The position numbers and the translations under genes are program-made. A DNA stretch of 64,000 nt from contig OZ024934.1 in NCBI GenBank assembly GCA_964017235.1, forward strand, positions 60,275,365-60,339,364, in the 5' to 3' direction. Within the stretch, counting starts at the first letter, position 1, and each line of letters begins with the position of its first letter. The notes beneath the pieces are model-generated. The model saw only the letters and a list, made by a program, of their open reading frames with translations, was not told the origin of the DNA and made no database searches. The DNA comes from Sabellastarte sp. h YS-2021. Its lineage: Eukaryota > Annelida > Polychaeta > Sabellida > Sabellidae. Positions 13,501 through 24,169 of this stretch are shown here, piece by piece.

Positions 13501-15427
13501 AAAAATTGGCTATCTGCAATATTTTTAGAGATAATTCGCATTTACTCATTTTGAGTAGGTGAGTAATTAGCTATGGGTCTGAAACTTCACCATGTGAAAG
13601 CTCTCCCACAAGTAGATGAATGAGTTATTTGATAAAAATTGGGTATCCGCAATACTTTTACAGATAATTAGCATTTACTCATTTTGAGTAGGTAAATAAT
13701 TAGCTATGGGTCTGAAACTTCACCATGTGAAAGCTCTCCCAAAAGTAGGTGAATGAGTTATTTGAGAAAAATTGGCTATCTGCAATACTTTTAGAGATAA
13801 TTCGCATTTACTCATTTTCAGTAGGTGAGTAATTAGCTATGGGTCTGAAACTTCACAGAGTGAAAGCTCTCCCAAAAGTAGGTGAATGAGTTATTTGAGA
13901 AAAATTGGCTGACTGCAATACTTTTAGAAATAATTCGGATTTACTCATTTTGAGTAGGTGAGTAATTAGCTATGGGTGTGAAACTTCACCAAGTGAAAGC
14001 TCTCCCAAAAGTAGGTGAATGAGTTATTTGAGAAAAATTGGCTATCTGCAATACTTTTAGAGATAATTCGCATTCACTCATTTTGAGTAGGTGAGTAATT
14101 AGCTATGGGTGTGAAACTTCACCAAGTGAAAGCTCTCCCAAAAGTAGGTGAATGAGTTATTTGAGAAAAATTGGCTATCTGCAATACTTTTAGAGATAAT
14201 TCGCATTTACTCATTTTGAGTAGGTGAGTAATTAGCTATGGGTGTGAAACTTCACCAAGTGAAAGCTCTCCCAAAAGTAGGTGAATGAGTTATTTGAGAA
14301 AAATTGGCTATCTGCAATACTTTTAGAGATAATTCGCATTTACTCATTTTGAGTAGGTGAGTAATTAGCTATGGGTGTGAAACTTCACCAAGTGAAAGCT
14401 CTCCCAAAAGTAGGTGAATGAGTTATTTGAGAAAAATTGGCTATCTGCAATACTTTTAGAGGTAATTCGCATTTACTCATTTTGAGTAGGTGAGTAATTA
14501 GCTATGGGTCTGAAACTTCACCAAGTGAAAGCTCTCCCAAAAGTAGGTGAATGATTAATTTGAGAAAAATTGGCTATCTACAATACTTTTAGAGATAATT
14601 CGCATTTACTCATTTTGAGTAGGTGAGTAATTAGCTATGGGTCTGAAACTTCACCAAGTGAAAGCTCTCCCAAAAGTAGGTGAATGATTTATTTGAGAAA
14701 AATTGGCTATCTGCAATATTTTTAGAGATAATTCGCATTTACTCATTTTGAGTAGGTGAGTAATTAGCTATGAGTCTGAAACTTCACCATGTGAAAGCTC
14801 TCCCACAAGTAGATGAATGAGTTATTTGATAAAAATTGGGTATCCGCAATACTTTTACAGATAATTAGCATTTACTCATTTTGAGTAGGTAAATAATTAG
14901 CTATGGGTCTGAAACTTCACCATGTGAAAGCTCTCCCAAAAGTAGGTGAATGAGTTATTTGAGAAAAATTGGCTATCTGCAATACTTTTAGAGATAATTC
15001 GCATTTACTCATTTTCAGTAGGTGAGTAATTAGCTATGGGTCTGAAACTTCACAGAGTGAAAGCTCTCCCAAAAGTAGGTGAATGAGTTATTTGAGAAAA
15101 ATTGGCTATCTGCAATACTTTTAGAGATAATTCGCATTTACTCATTTTGAGTAGGTGAGTAATTAGCTATGGGTCTGAAACTTCACCAAGTGAAAGCTCT
15201 CCCAAAAGTAGGCCAATGATTAATTTGACAAAAATTGGCTATCTGCAATACTTTTAGAGATAATTCGCATTTACTCATTTTGAGTAGGTGAGTAATTAGC
15301 TATGGGTCTGAAACTTCACCAAGTGAAAGCTCTCCCAAAAGTAGGTGAATGAGTTATTTGAGAAAAATTGGCTGTCTGCAATACTTTTAGAGATAATTCG
15401 CATTTACTCATTTTGAGTAGGTGAGTA
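10534..15427 (+). repeat. 133-bp satellite array (inner element, ~37 units, higher-order structure)
   Basis: Same unit as 8,195-10,028. Rare variants recur at multiples of 133: TTCAGTAGG at 12,221, 13,817 and 15,014 (spacings 1,596 = 12 units and 1,197 = 9 units). A monomer with GGGTATCCGC and one with CTACAATAC keep the same spacing. The array therefore grew by copying blocks of 9-12 units. It ends in GGTGAGTAA fused directly to AATGGCCGCC of the 169-bp array. Confidence 0.95.
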
Positions 15428-16581
15428 AAATGGCCGCCATTTTTGGCAAGATAAAATTTTTTTGAAAATTGGCATGGCTACTCTGCAGATATACCCTGTG
15501 GATCAAAAATTTCGTCGAAATCGCTCTATCTTGCAGGGTTTTCGAGATATAAGCATTTTTATGTTTTGCAATTTTTGCGAAAAATTCCAAAATTCAAAAT
15601 GGCCGCCATTTTTGGCGAGACAAAATTTTTTTCAAAATTGGGATAACTACTCTGCAGAGATACCCTGTGGGTCAAAAATTTCGTCGAAATCGCTCTATCT
15701 AGCACGGTTTTCGAGATATAAGCATTTTTGTGTTTTGCAATTTTTACGAAAATTTCGAAAATTCAAAATGGCCGCCATTTTTGGCGAGACAAAAATTTTT
15801 TGAAAATTGGGAAAAGTACTCTGCAGAGATACCCTGTGGGTCAAAAATTTTGTCGAAATTGCTCTATCTAGCACGGTTTTTGAGATATAAGCATTTTTGT
15901 GTTTTGCAATTTTTGCGAAAATTTCGAAAATTCAAAATGGCCGCCATTTTGGACGAGACAAAAATTTTTTGAAAATTGGGAAAACTACTCCGCAGAGATA
16001 CCCTGTGGGTCAAAAATTTCATCGAAATCGCTCTATCTAGCACGGTTTTCGAGATATAAGCATTTTTGTGTTTTGGAATTTTTACGAAAAATTCCAAAAT
16101 TCAAAATGGCCGCCATTTTTGGCGAGACAAAATTTTTTTCAAAATTGGGATAACTACTCTGCAGAGATACCCTGTGGGTCAAAAATTTCGTCGAAATCGC
16201 TCTATCTAGCACGGTTTTCGAGATATAAGCATTTTTGTGTTTTGCAATTTTTACGAAAATTTCGAAAATTCAAAATGGCCGCCATTTTTGGCGAGACAAA
16301 ATTTTTTTGAAAATTGGGAAAAGTACTCCGCAGAGATACCCTGCGGGTCAAAAATTTTGTCGAAATTGCTCTATCTAGCACGGTTTTTGAGATATAAGCA
16401 TTTTTGTGTTTTGCAATTTTTGCGAAAATTTCGAAAATTCAAAATGGCCGCCATTTTGGACGAGAGAAAATTTTTTTGAAAATTGGGAAAACTACTCCGC
16501 AGAGATACCCTGCGGGTCAAAAATTTCGTCGAAATCGCTCTATCTAGCACGGTTTTCGAGATATAAGCATTTTTGTGTTTT
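15428..16581 (+). repeat. 169-bp tandem repeat array (inner element, ~7 units)
   Basis: The unit contains AAAATGGCCGCCATTTT, then a run of A/T, CTCTGCAGAGATACCCTG, GGGTCAAAAATTTCGTCGAA, CTCTATCTAGCACGG and TTTTCGAGATATAAGC. Start points recur at 169-bp spacing (15,730; 15,899; 16,068; 16,237; 16,406). 169 is not a multiple of three, so the ~80-residue frames seen across units rotate frame at each unit and are not genes. Confidence 0.95.
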
Positions 16582-16986
16582 CCTTATTTGGAAAATTCGT
16601 AATGATTAATTAATCATTAATTACTCGGCCATTTCTTGACCAATCAATGCCAAAATCTAATGATTTCCAGATTTTAATAGAATGAATGTATTTGCCAAGT
16701 TTCAGGTGAATTGATAAAATTGCTTTCAAGTTATCATCCGGACAAGCTTCCCCATCGAAAAAAGACATTTTTGGTCATGTGACCTCTCTGATTGGTTGAA
16801 ATGTCACTGCAGCATATTCAAAAAAATTCCCCAAGGCTACTGCCTAAACCTGCCAAATTTGAAAAGAATCCGCCTAACGGTTACAGAGTTATAAGGAAAA
16901 CAAAATGCGGAGCCGGCGGAGCCGCCGGAGCCGGCGGAGCCTGAAGCTCTCCCATACACAAACAAGCGTCCCTTGCGGGACGCTTA
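16582..16986 (+). repeat. Family-1 tail with AT palindrome, GC-rich 9-bp repeat and terminal hairpin
   Basis: The tail starts CCTTATTTGG and contains the perfect 20-bp palindrome TAATGATTAATTAATCATTA near 16,599. It then has GACCAATCA (CCAAT box), the palindrome GGTCATGTGACC, GATTGGTTG (inverted CCAAT) and about four GGAGCCGGC-type 9-bp units at about 16,910-16,945. It closes with a 9-bp-stem hairpin at 16,964-16,985. Sister tails are at 20,270, 43,297 and 57,363. Confidence 0.85.
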
Positions 16987-19116
16987 ATTAGCTATGGGTC
17001 TGGAACTTCACCATGTGAAAGCTCTCCCAAAAGTAGGTGAATGAGTTATTTGAGAAAAATTGGCTATCTGCAATACTTTTAGAGATAATTCGCATTTACT
17101 CATTTTGAGTAGGTGAGTAATTAGCTATGGGTCTGAAACTTCACCATGTGAAAGCTCTTCCAAAAGTAGGTGAATGAGTTATTTGAGAAAAATTGGCTAT
17201 CTGCAATACTTTTAAGAGATAATTCGCATTTACTCATTTTGAGTAGGTGAGTAATTAGCTATGGGTCTGAAACTTCACAGAGTGAAAGCTCTCCCAAAAG
17301 TAGGTGAATGAGTTATTTGAGAAAAATTGGCTATCTGCAATACTTTTAGAGATAATTCGCATTTACTCATTTTGAGTAGGTGAGTAATTAGCTATGGGTC
17401 TGAAACTTCACCAAGTGAAAGCTCTCCCAAAAGTAGGCCAATGATTAATTTGACAAAAATTGGCTATCTGCAATACTTTTAGAGATAATTCGCATTTACT
17501 CATTTTGAGTAGGTGAGTAATTAGCTATGGGTCTGAAACTTCACCAAGTGAAAGCTCTCCCAAAAGTAGGTGAATGAGTTATTTGAGAAAAATTGGCTAT
17601 CTGCAATACTTTTAGAGATAATTCGCATTTACTCATTTTGAGTAGGTAAGTAATTAGCTATGGGTCTGAAACTTCACCAAGTGAAAGCTCTCCCAAAAGT
17701 AGGCCAATGATTAATTTGACAAAAATTGGCTATCTGCAATACTTTTAGAGATAATTCGCATTTACTCATTTTGAGTAGGTGAGTAATTAGCTATGGGTCT
17801 GAAACTTCACCATGTGAAAGCTCTCCCACAAGTAGATGAATGAGTTATTTGATAAAAATTGGGTATCCGCAATACTTTTACAGATAATTAGCATTTACTC
17901 ATTTTGAGTAGGTAAATAATTAGCTATGGGTCTGGAACTTCACCATGTGAAAGCTCTCCCAAAAGTAGATGAATGAGTTATTTGATAAAAATTGGGTATC
18001 CGCAATACTTTTACAGATAATTAGCATTTACTCATTTTGAGTAGGTAAATAATTAGCTATGGGTCTGGAACTTCACCATGTGAAAGCTCTCCCAAAAGTA
18101 GGTGAATGAGTTATTTGAGAAAAATTGGCTATCTGCAATACTTTTAGAGATAATTCGCATTTACTCATTTTGAGTAGGTGAGTAATTAGCTATGGGTCTG
18201 AAACTTCACCATGTGAAAGCTCTTCCAAAAGTAGGTGAATGAGTTATTTGAGAAAAATTGGCTATCTGCAATACTTTTAGAGATAATTCGCATTTACTCA
18301 TTTTGAGTAGGTGAGTAATTAGCTATGGGTCTGAAACTTCACAGAGTGAAAGCTCTCCCAAAAGTAGGTGAATGAGTTATTTGAGAAAAATTGGCTATCT
18401 GCAATACTTTTAGAGATAATTCGCATTTACTCATTTTGAGTAGGTGAGTAATTAGCTATGGGTCTGAAACTTCACCATGTGAAAGCTCTTCCAAAAGTAG
18501 GTGAATGAGTTATTTGAGAAAAATTGGCTATCTGCAATACTTTTAGAGATAATTCGCATTTACTCATTTTGAGTAGGTGAGTAATTAGCTATGGGTCTGA
18601 AACTTCACCAAGTGAAAGCTCTCCCAAAAGTAGGTGAATGAGTTATTTGAGAAAAATTGGCTAGCTGCAATACTTTTAGAGATAATTCGCATTTACTCAT
18701 TTTGAGTAGGTGAGTAATTAGCTATGGGTCTGAAACTTCACCAAGTGAAAGCTCTCCCAAAAGTAGGTGAATGATTTATTTGAGAAAAATTGGCCATCTG
18801 CAATACTTTTAGAGATAATTCGCATTTACTCATTTTGAGTAGGTGAGTAATTAGCTATGGGTCTGAAACTTCACCATGTGAAAGCTCTCCCACAAGTAGA
18901 TGAATGAGTTATTTGATAAAAATTGGGTATCCGCAATACTTTTAGAGATAATTCGCATTTACTCATTTTGAGTAGGTGAGTAATTAGCTATGGGTCTGAA
19001 ACTTCACCATGTGAAAGCTCTTCCAAAAGTAGGTGAATGAGTTATTTGAGAAAAATTGGCTATCTGCAATACTTTTAAGAGATAATTCGCATTTACTCAT
19101 TTTGAGTAGGTGAGTA
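16987..19116 (+). repeat. 133-bp satellite array (outer element, right block, ~16 units)
   Basis: Direct continuation of the array broken at 10,028. It has the same monomer subtypes and ends with the same GTGAGTAAAATGGCC junction as the inner copy. Confidence 0.95.
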
Positions 19117-20269
19117 AAATGGCCGCCATTTTTGGCAAGATAAATTTTTTTTGAAAATTGGCATGGCTACTCTGCAGAGATACCCTGTGGGTCAAAAATT
19201 TCGTCGAAATCACTCTATCTAGCACGGTTTTCGAGATATAAGCATTTTTGTGTTTTGCAATTTTGCGAAAAATTCGAAAATTCAAAATGGCCGCCATTTT
19301 TTGCGAGAAATTTTTTGTTTGAAAATTGGCATGGCTACTCTGCAGATATACCCTGTGGATCAAAAATTTCGTCGAAATCGCTCTATCTTGCAGGGTTTTC
19401 GAGATATAAGCATTTTTATGTTTTGCAATTTTTGCGAAAAATTCGAAAATTCAAAATGGCCGCCATTTTTGGCGAGATAAAATTTTTTTCAAAATTGGGA
19501 TAACTACTCTGCAGAGATACCCTGTGGGTCAAAAATTTCGCCGAAATCGCTCTATCTAGCACAGTTTTCGAGATATAAGCATTTTTGTGTTTTGCAATTT
19601 TTACGAAAATTTCGAAAATTCAAAATGGCCGCCATTTTTGGCGAGACAAAATTTTTTTGAAAATTGGGAAAAGTACTCCACAGAGATACCCTGTGGGTCA
19701 AAAATTTTGTCGAAATTGCTCTATCTAGCACAGTTTTTGAGATATAAGCATTTTTGTGTTTTGCAATTTTTGCGAAAATTTCGAAAATTCAAAATGGCCG
19801 CCATTTTGGACGAGACAAATTTTTTTTGAAAAATGGGAAATCTACTCCGCAGAGATACCCTGTGGGTCAAAAATTTCGTCGAAATCGCTCTATCTAGCAC
19901 GGTTTTCGAGATATAAGCATTTTTGTGTTTTGCAATTTTTACGAAAATTTCGAAAATTCAAAATGGCCGCCATTTTGGACGAGACAAAATTTTTTTGAAA
20001 ATTGGGAAAACTACTCCGCAGAGATACCCTGCGGGTAAAAAATTTCGTCGAAATCGCTCTATCTAGCACGGTTTTTGAGATATAAGCATTTTTGTGTTTT
20101 GCAATTTTTGCGAAAATTTCGAAAATTCAAAATGGCCGCCATTTTGGACGAGACAAAAATTTTTTGAAAACTGGGAAAACTACTCCGCAGAGATACCCTG
20201 CGGGTCAAAAATTTCGTCGAAATCGCTCTATCTAGTACGGTTTTCGAGATATAAGCATTTTTGTGTTTT
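19117..20269 (+). repeat. 169-bp tandem repeat array (outer element, ~7 units)
   Basis: Same unit and order as 15,428-16,581, with matching per-unit variants (for example GGACGAGACA in the later units). It was therefore inherited as a block rather than built independently. Confidence 0.95.
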
Positions 20270-20665
20270 CCTTATTTGGAAAATTCGTAATGATTAATTA
20301 ATCATTAATTACTCGGCCATTTCTTGACCAATCAATGCCAAAATCTAATGATTTCCAGATTTTAATAGAATGAATGTATTTGCCAAGTTTCAGGTGAATT
20401 GATAAAATTCCTTTCAAGTTATCATCCGGACAAGCTTCCCCATCGAAAAAAGACATTTTTGGTCATGTGACCTCTCTGATTGGTTGAAATGTCACTGCAG
20501 CATATTCAAAAAAATTCCCCAAGGCTACTGCCTAAACCTGCCAAATTTGAAAAGAATCCGCCTAACGGTTACAGAGTTATAAGGAAAACAAAATGCGGAG
20601 CCGGCGGAGCCGGCGGAGCCTGAAGCTCTCCCATACACAAACAAGCGTCCCTTGCGGGACGCTTA
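20270..20665 (+). repeat. Family-1 tail, outer copy
   Basis: Near-identical to 16,582-16,986 but with three 9-bp GC-rich units instead of about four. It ends in a hairpin with AAGCGTCCC/GGGACGCTT arms. ACAAGCATTC follows, the start of a family-3 element. Confidence 0.85.
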
Positions 20666-22212
20666 ACAAGCATTCAGTGCCTGTGAACAGGCTCTGCGTC
20701 AGCTGACTGTATGTTTTGAGTTTCAGAGTAGAAGTGACAGAAGAAAATACTGTAAAATGCAATGGTTTTCGAGTTACAACCAATTTACTAAACAGTGAGA
20801 ATCTCAAAGCACATTTTGCTCAGCTTTGGAATGAGCTACAGGTCTGCAATTTTACTGTGGTATAGTTAACCCAAAAGTAGGTGAATAACATATTTAAAGC
20901 AAATTCTCTAAGAGAAATAGTTTTCAAGTTACAACTGATTTACTTTACAGTAAAAACCTGAAAGTAGCTATTACACAGTTATGCAATGAGCTACAGGTCT
21001 ACAATTTCACTATGTTATACCTGACCCCAAAAATAGTGAATAATATATTTAAACAAAATTCGCTAAATGCACTAGTTTTTGAGTTATAACTGATTTACTC
21101 AACAGTGAGAACTTCAAAGTAGCTGTTGCTCAGCTATGCAATAAGCTACAGGTCTATAATTTCACTATGTTACAGCTGATTCCAAATGCAATAGTTTTCA
21201 AGTTACAACTGATTTACTCAACAATGATAACCTCAAAGTAGCTATTGCCCAGATATGCCATGAGCTACAGGTCTGCAGTTTTACTATGTTATAGTTGACC
21301 CAAAAGTAGCTGAATAATATATTTAAAGAAAATACTTTAAATGCAATACTTTTCAAGTGATAACTAATTTACTCAACAGTGAGGACATCAAAGTAGCTAG
21401 CGCTCAGCTATGAAGTACACTACAGGTCTGCAATTACACTATGTTACAGCTGATCCAAAAGTATGTCAATAGCATATTTAAAGGAAATACTCTAAATGCA
21501 ATACTTTCAAGTTCAACTGATTTACTCAACATTGATAACCTCAAAGTAGCTATTACTCAGATATGCAATGAGCTACAGGCCTGCAATTTTACTATTTTTC
21601 TACTTGTTTTCGAGTTACAAGTGATTTTACTCATTATGGAAGTTACTGAAAAGTGAAAAAGTAGCTATTACTCACTTAGCTATTGGGATAGACTCCCATG
21701 TTACTTACCATGTTGTAGGTATGGAAAAAGTAGCTGAATAACATATTTCAACAAAATGCTCTAAATGCAATACTTTCAAGTTAAAAGTGATTTACTGCAT
21801 GATTTCAGGAATTTTAATGCATAAAAATTATTTTAAAAATTCATAAAAAATAATTAAGAGAGATCCAGGCCTGATACTCACACAAGGGAATCTACTAGTG
21901 GGATAGTACATGTATGCAAGATAAGAGAGAAATCCCTTCAATAATGAAGGGGAAAATTATCATAAAGTGTCCAAATTTTCAGACTTAAGGTGGGGGTACC
22001 TCACTTGTAATGGCTTTAGGGAACAAACGAATGAACAGATCTGCATGACTTGACAATTTTTTCATCCTCGATAGATAAGGTATTTTTTAAAAAAAGCAGC
22101 ATGTCTATGTGCCTTGTACTTTTGGAGAAGAAGTTGTTCACACAGATGCCAACGCATACACCACAGAGTGATGCCATAATATCAGCTGACTGACAAGTCA
22201 GCCGACATAAAA
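20666..22212 (+). mobile_element. Family-3 Helentron-like element, copy 2
   Basis: It begins near AAGCATTCAGTGCCTGTGAAC with a subterminal GTCAGCTGACTG. The core is about six degenerate ~150-bp units (GTAGCTATTGCTCAGCTATG, CCCAAAAGTAGGTGAATAAC, TTTTCAAGTTACAACTGATTTACTC). A ~400-bp 3' part follows (TTAAAAATT runs, GGTGGGGGTACCTC). It closes on ATCAGCTGACTGACAAGTCAGC, a hairpin region. The ~150-bp core unit is recognisably related to the 133-bp family-1 satellite. Non-coding. Confidence 0.7.
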
Positions 22213-22329
22213 AGACTTCAAGTGCTCACAAAACAGACTTTTAATACATTAATATACAAGAAGACATTCCATAACGAAACCCATGTCTTCAATATTAACA
22301 CAAAAAATGTACAAAATTTCATATTTAAT

Positions 22330-22540
22330 AAGTAAATTAATTTTTTATAAGTTAATACCTTACCTAATTGATAATTAGCTATATTTTTGTTGCTGGCTGG
22401 CCTTGCCAAACTTCAGAACCACATGTCCTGTGTCTCCACCTTGTGAGACCAGCCAAGTTGCCAACCATCGCTAGGTTGCATGCAGTACTTCCATCCTGGC
22501 CAGAACATGTGATGTCATAGCATTTTTTTGTCGATCTGAC
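22330..22540. repeat. DIRS inverted terminal repeat, left
   Basis: The reverse complement shares ordered blocks with 28,795-28,985: ATGCTATGA.(A/G)TCAC, TACTGCATGC, GGTTGGCAAC/GGTGGCAACC, GGTGGAGACACAGGA, AAGTTTGGC and ATAGCTAATT. Divergence between the arms is substantial, so the element is old. TTATAAGTTAATACCTT near 22,345 recurs inverted at about 22,602-22,625. Confidence 0.75.
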
Positions 22541-22949
22541 CTTGATTGACCCCTAGTAAGATATATGTGGGGTCAGTTGGCAGGGCCTCTCTTTTACATT
22601 AATTAAGGTATTAACTTATAAAACTTATTACTCATTAAATTTGCAATTTTATTGCATTAATACATTTCACTAATCTAAATGGACAATCAGCCAGAATAAC
22701 TACCTCTTGGAAGGCTCAGTAGCTTACTAGGGACTCTAGATTGAACTCAAATCAAGGCATTAGTGGTCTTAAATGGGACAACAGACGGTCCCATTGGTTG
22801 TTTGCCAGTGTCTAAGTTGCCAGCACTTACTGACTTGGCTCCCCACTTCCTTTTTTTACAAACCTACTCTGAGGTTGGGGAAGAAAGGTATGACTTCGGT
22901 CCCTGGAAAGGTCCTCTCAGGAAGGAGGAGGATTCCAGCTGCAGTTTTT

Positions 22950-24060
22950 TTAAAGGCCCTGCCACCTAGAAAACCCAGCTGGGTAAGATGGCAGGCTGTA
23001 TATACATATATATTGACTAGTGGTGGTATCTGCTGGGCAGCCACCACCGTACCCAGGTGAAAAAGCTCTGAATCACCCCAAGCCACATTCTTCACGTAAA
23101 ACCAAAGTGAAGGTGTTCCAATGACAGGCTGATAATATGTTTTCTAAGAAGACTCTCGACTGGAAAGCCTTAGAAGCAGCAAATGCCCTCACATCATGGG
23201 TTTTAACCTGATGTAGGGTGAGGACCTCCTGATCAGAGAGCTTATAGCATAGGATCACAGTTTGTATGATCCACAAGAGCTAGTGGGTGGGGAGGTGTCC
23301 TTGTCTGATGCCTTTCTTGAAGGAGACAAAGAGCAGCTCCTTGTTCTTGCTAAGGTCTGGGGTCCTATCCAAATAATAGCGCAGGGCTCTAACTGGCCAT
23401 AGGGATATGTCAGCCTTGAGTGACTTATCCAGAGTTGGGGCCAGGGCTGGAATAACCACAGGGGCCACTCTGTCTGGACCCTCCTTGACCAGCTGATTCT
23501 TGGAGAGAAAGCTTGGTGAGGAGTATACAGACACCTTAGACCAGTCTGACTGGTGTCTGATATTTTTATTGAGCCAAGCATGAATCTCACTCCTGCGTTT
23601 GCCAGAACCCAAAGCTAAAAGGAAGACAGTCTTGAAGGTCATGTGCTTCAAGGAGGCGTGTTTAAGGGGTTCAATGGGAATCTCTGTGAGCTGGTAGAGT
23701 ACCAGAGAAAGGTTCCAAGAGGAGATGCCTCTCTGACCCTTGGGGCTGTTGCAATGGAAACAACTTCCTATCCTCGTACAAATACAGGAGGAAGTTGGCT
23801 ATTGATTTAATAGGTGGTGCCCTAAAGTTCAACTGATTACTATGGCACCATTTTGAAAACATGGTCCATTTCGCCTCATAGACTGAACTGGTTGAGCCTC
23901 TTTGTAGCACCTCAATATGTGCTGCCACTGCCTCACAGAAGCCTTGCTCCTTGATAGCTCAAGCTCTAGGAGCCAGGCATGAAGATTTAGGTTTGACATA
24001 TTACTGTGTGGAATCTGATTAAAAGGCTGAGTTAGCAAATTGGGCAGGTACAGTGGGATT
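22950..24060 (-). pseudogene. DIRS tyrosine recombinase (frameshifted)
   Basis: Fragments in N-to-C order are an N-terminal part (EVLQRGSTSSVYEAKWTMF, 23,671-23,928), the catalytic core (FKTVFLLALGSGKRRSEIHAW, 23,280-23,651, with the first catalytic Arg region), then HDVRAFAASKAF (23,073-23,276) holding the HxxR motif. A frameshift near 23,100 separates HxxR from the FYVKNVAWG segment that carries the catalytic tyrosine. It ends ...GTVVAAQQIPP near 22,990. In intact DIRS elements this enzyme inserts the circular DNA copy. At least three frame changes mean no functional product. Confidence 0.8.
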
Positions 24061-24169
24061 TGGCCTGACATGGCCACAAGAACCAAAGCATGTTTGGCCA
24101 ACCCAGAGTAATCAGAACTAGACCTACACATCAGATTACCGATGCAAATTTGTATCCATCGGAAAGTCA

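Larger units (their letters stand above)
10029..16986 (+). mobile_element. Family-1 Helentron-like element, inner copy nested in satellite of outer copy
   Basis: A full-length copy of ~6.96 kb: head 10,029-10,533, 133-bp satellite 10,534-15,427 (about 37 units), 169-bp repeats 15,428-16,581, tail 16,582-16,986. The left flank is the satellite phrase GAGTAGGTAAATA and the right flank ATTAGCTATGGGTCTG. Joining them restores an uninterrupted satellite phrase (GTA/ATA + ATTAGC) exactly, with no duplicated bases. Head and body differ only slightly from the outer copy, so both are young. The terminal hairpin is at 16,964-16,985 with a TTGC loop. Confidence 0.85.
7691..20665 (+). mobile_element. Family-1 Helentron-like element, outer copy (interrupted)
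   Basis: The element starts ACTAGAGGATCGCTCGC. Its head (7,691-8,194) includes a hairpin at 7,722-7,742 (TGTTTTTGC/ATA/GCAAAAACA) and the motif AAGCGTCCCG at 7,743-7,752. The first block of 133-bp satellite runs 8,195-10,028. It is then interrupted by a complete second element (10,029-16,986) and resumes as satellite at 16,987-19,116. A 169-bp repeat array (19,117-20,269) and the tail (20,270-20,665) follow. The last hairpin has arms AAGCGTCCC/GGGACGCTT, the inverse of the 5' motif. Without the insert the outer copy is ~6.0 kb. No transposase or helicase frame is present, so it is non-autonomous. Helentron assignment rests on end structure and the no-duplication A|A insertions; no protein supports it. 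Confidence 0.8.

Noticed and set aside
15462-16609. Series of ~80-residue frames reading like MFCNFCENFENSKWPPF... repeated across the 169-bp arrays (also 19,250-20,297, 42,609-43,196, 56,065-57,260)
   Set aside because: The unit is 169 bp, not a multiple of three, so frames rotate from unit to unit and both strands give similar frames. They are by-products of a repeat, not a multigene family.
7691-20665. Canonical TIR (cut-and-paste) transposon
   Set aside because: The AAGCGTCCCG repeat is subterminal at the 5' side (52 bp in) and part of a hairpin at the 3' side, and three solved insertions show no target duplication.
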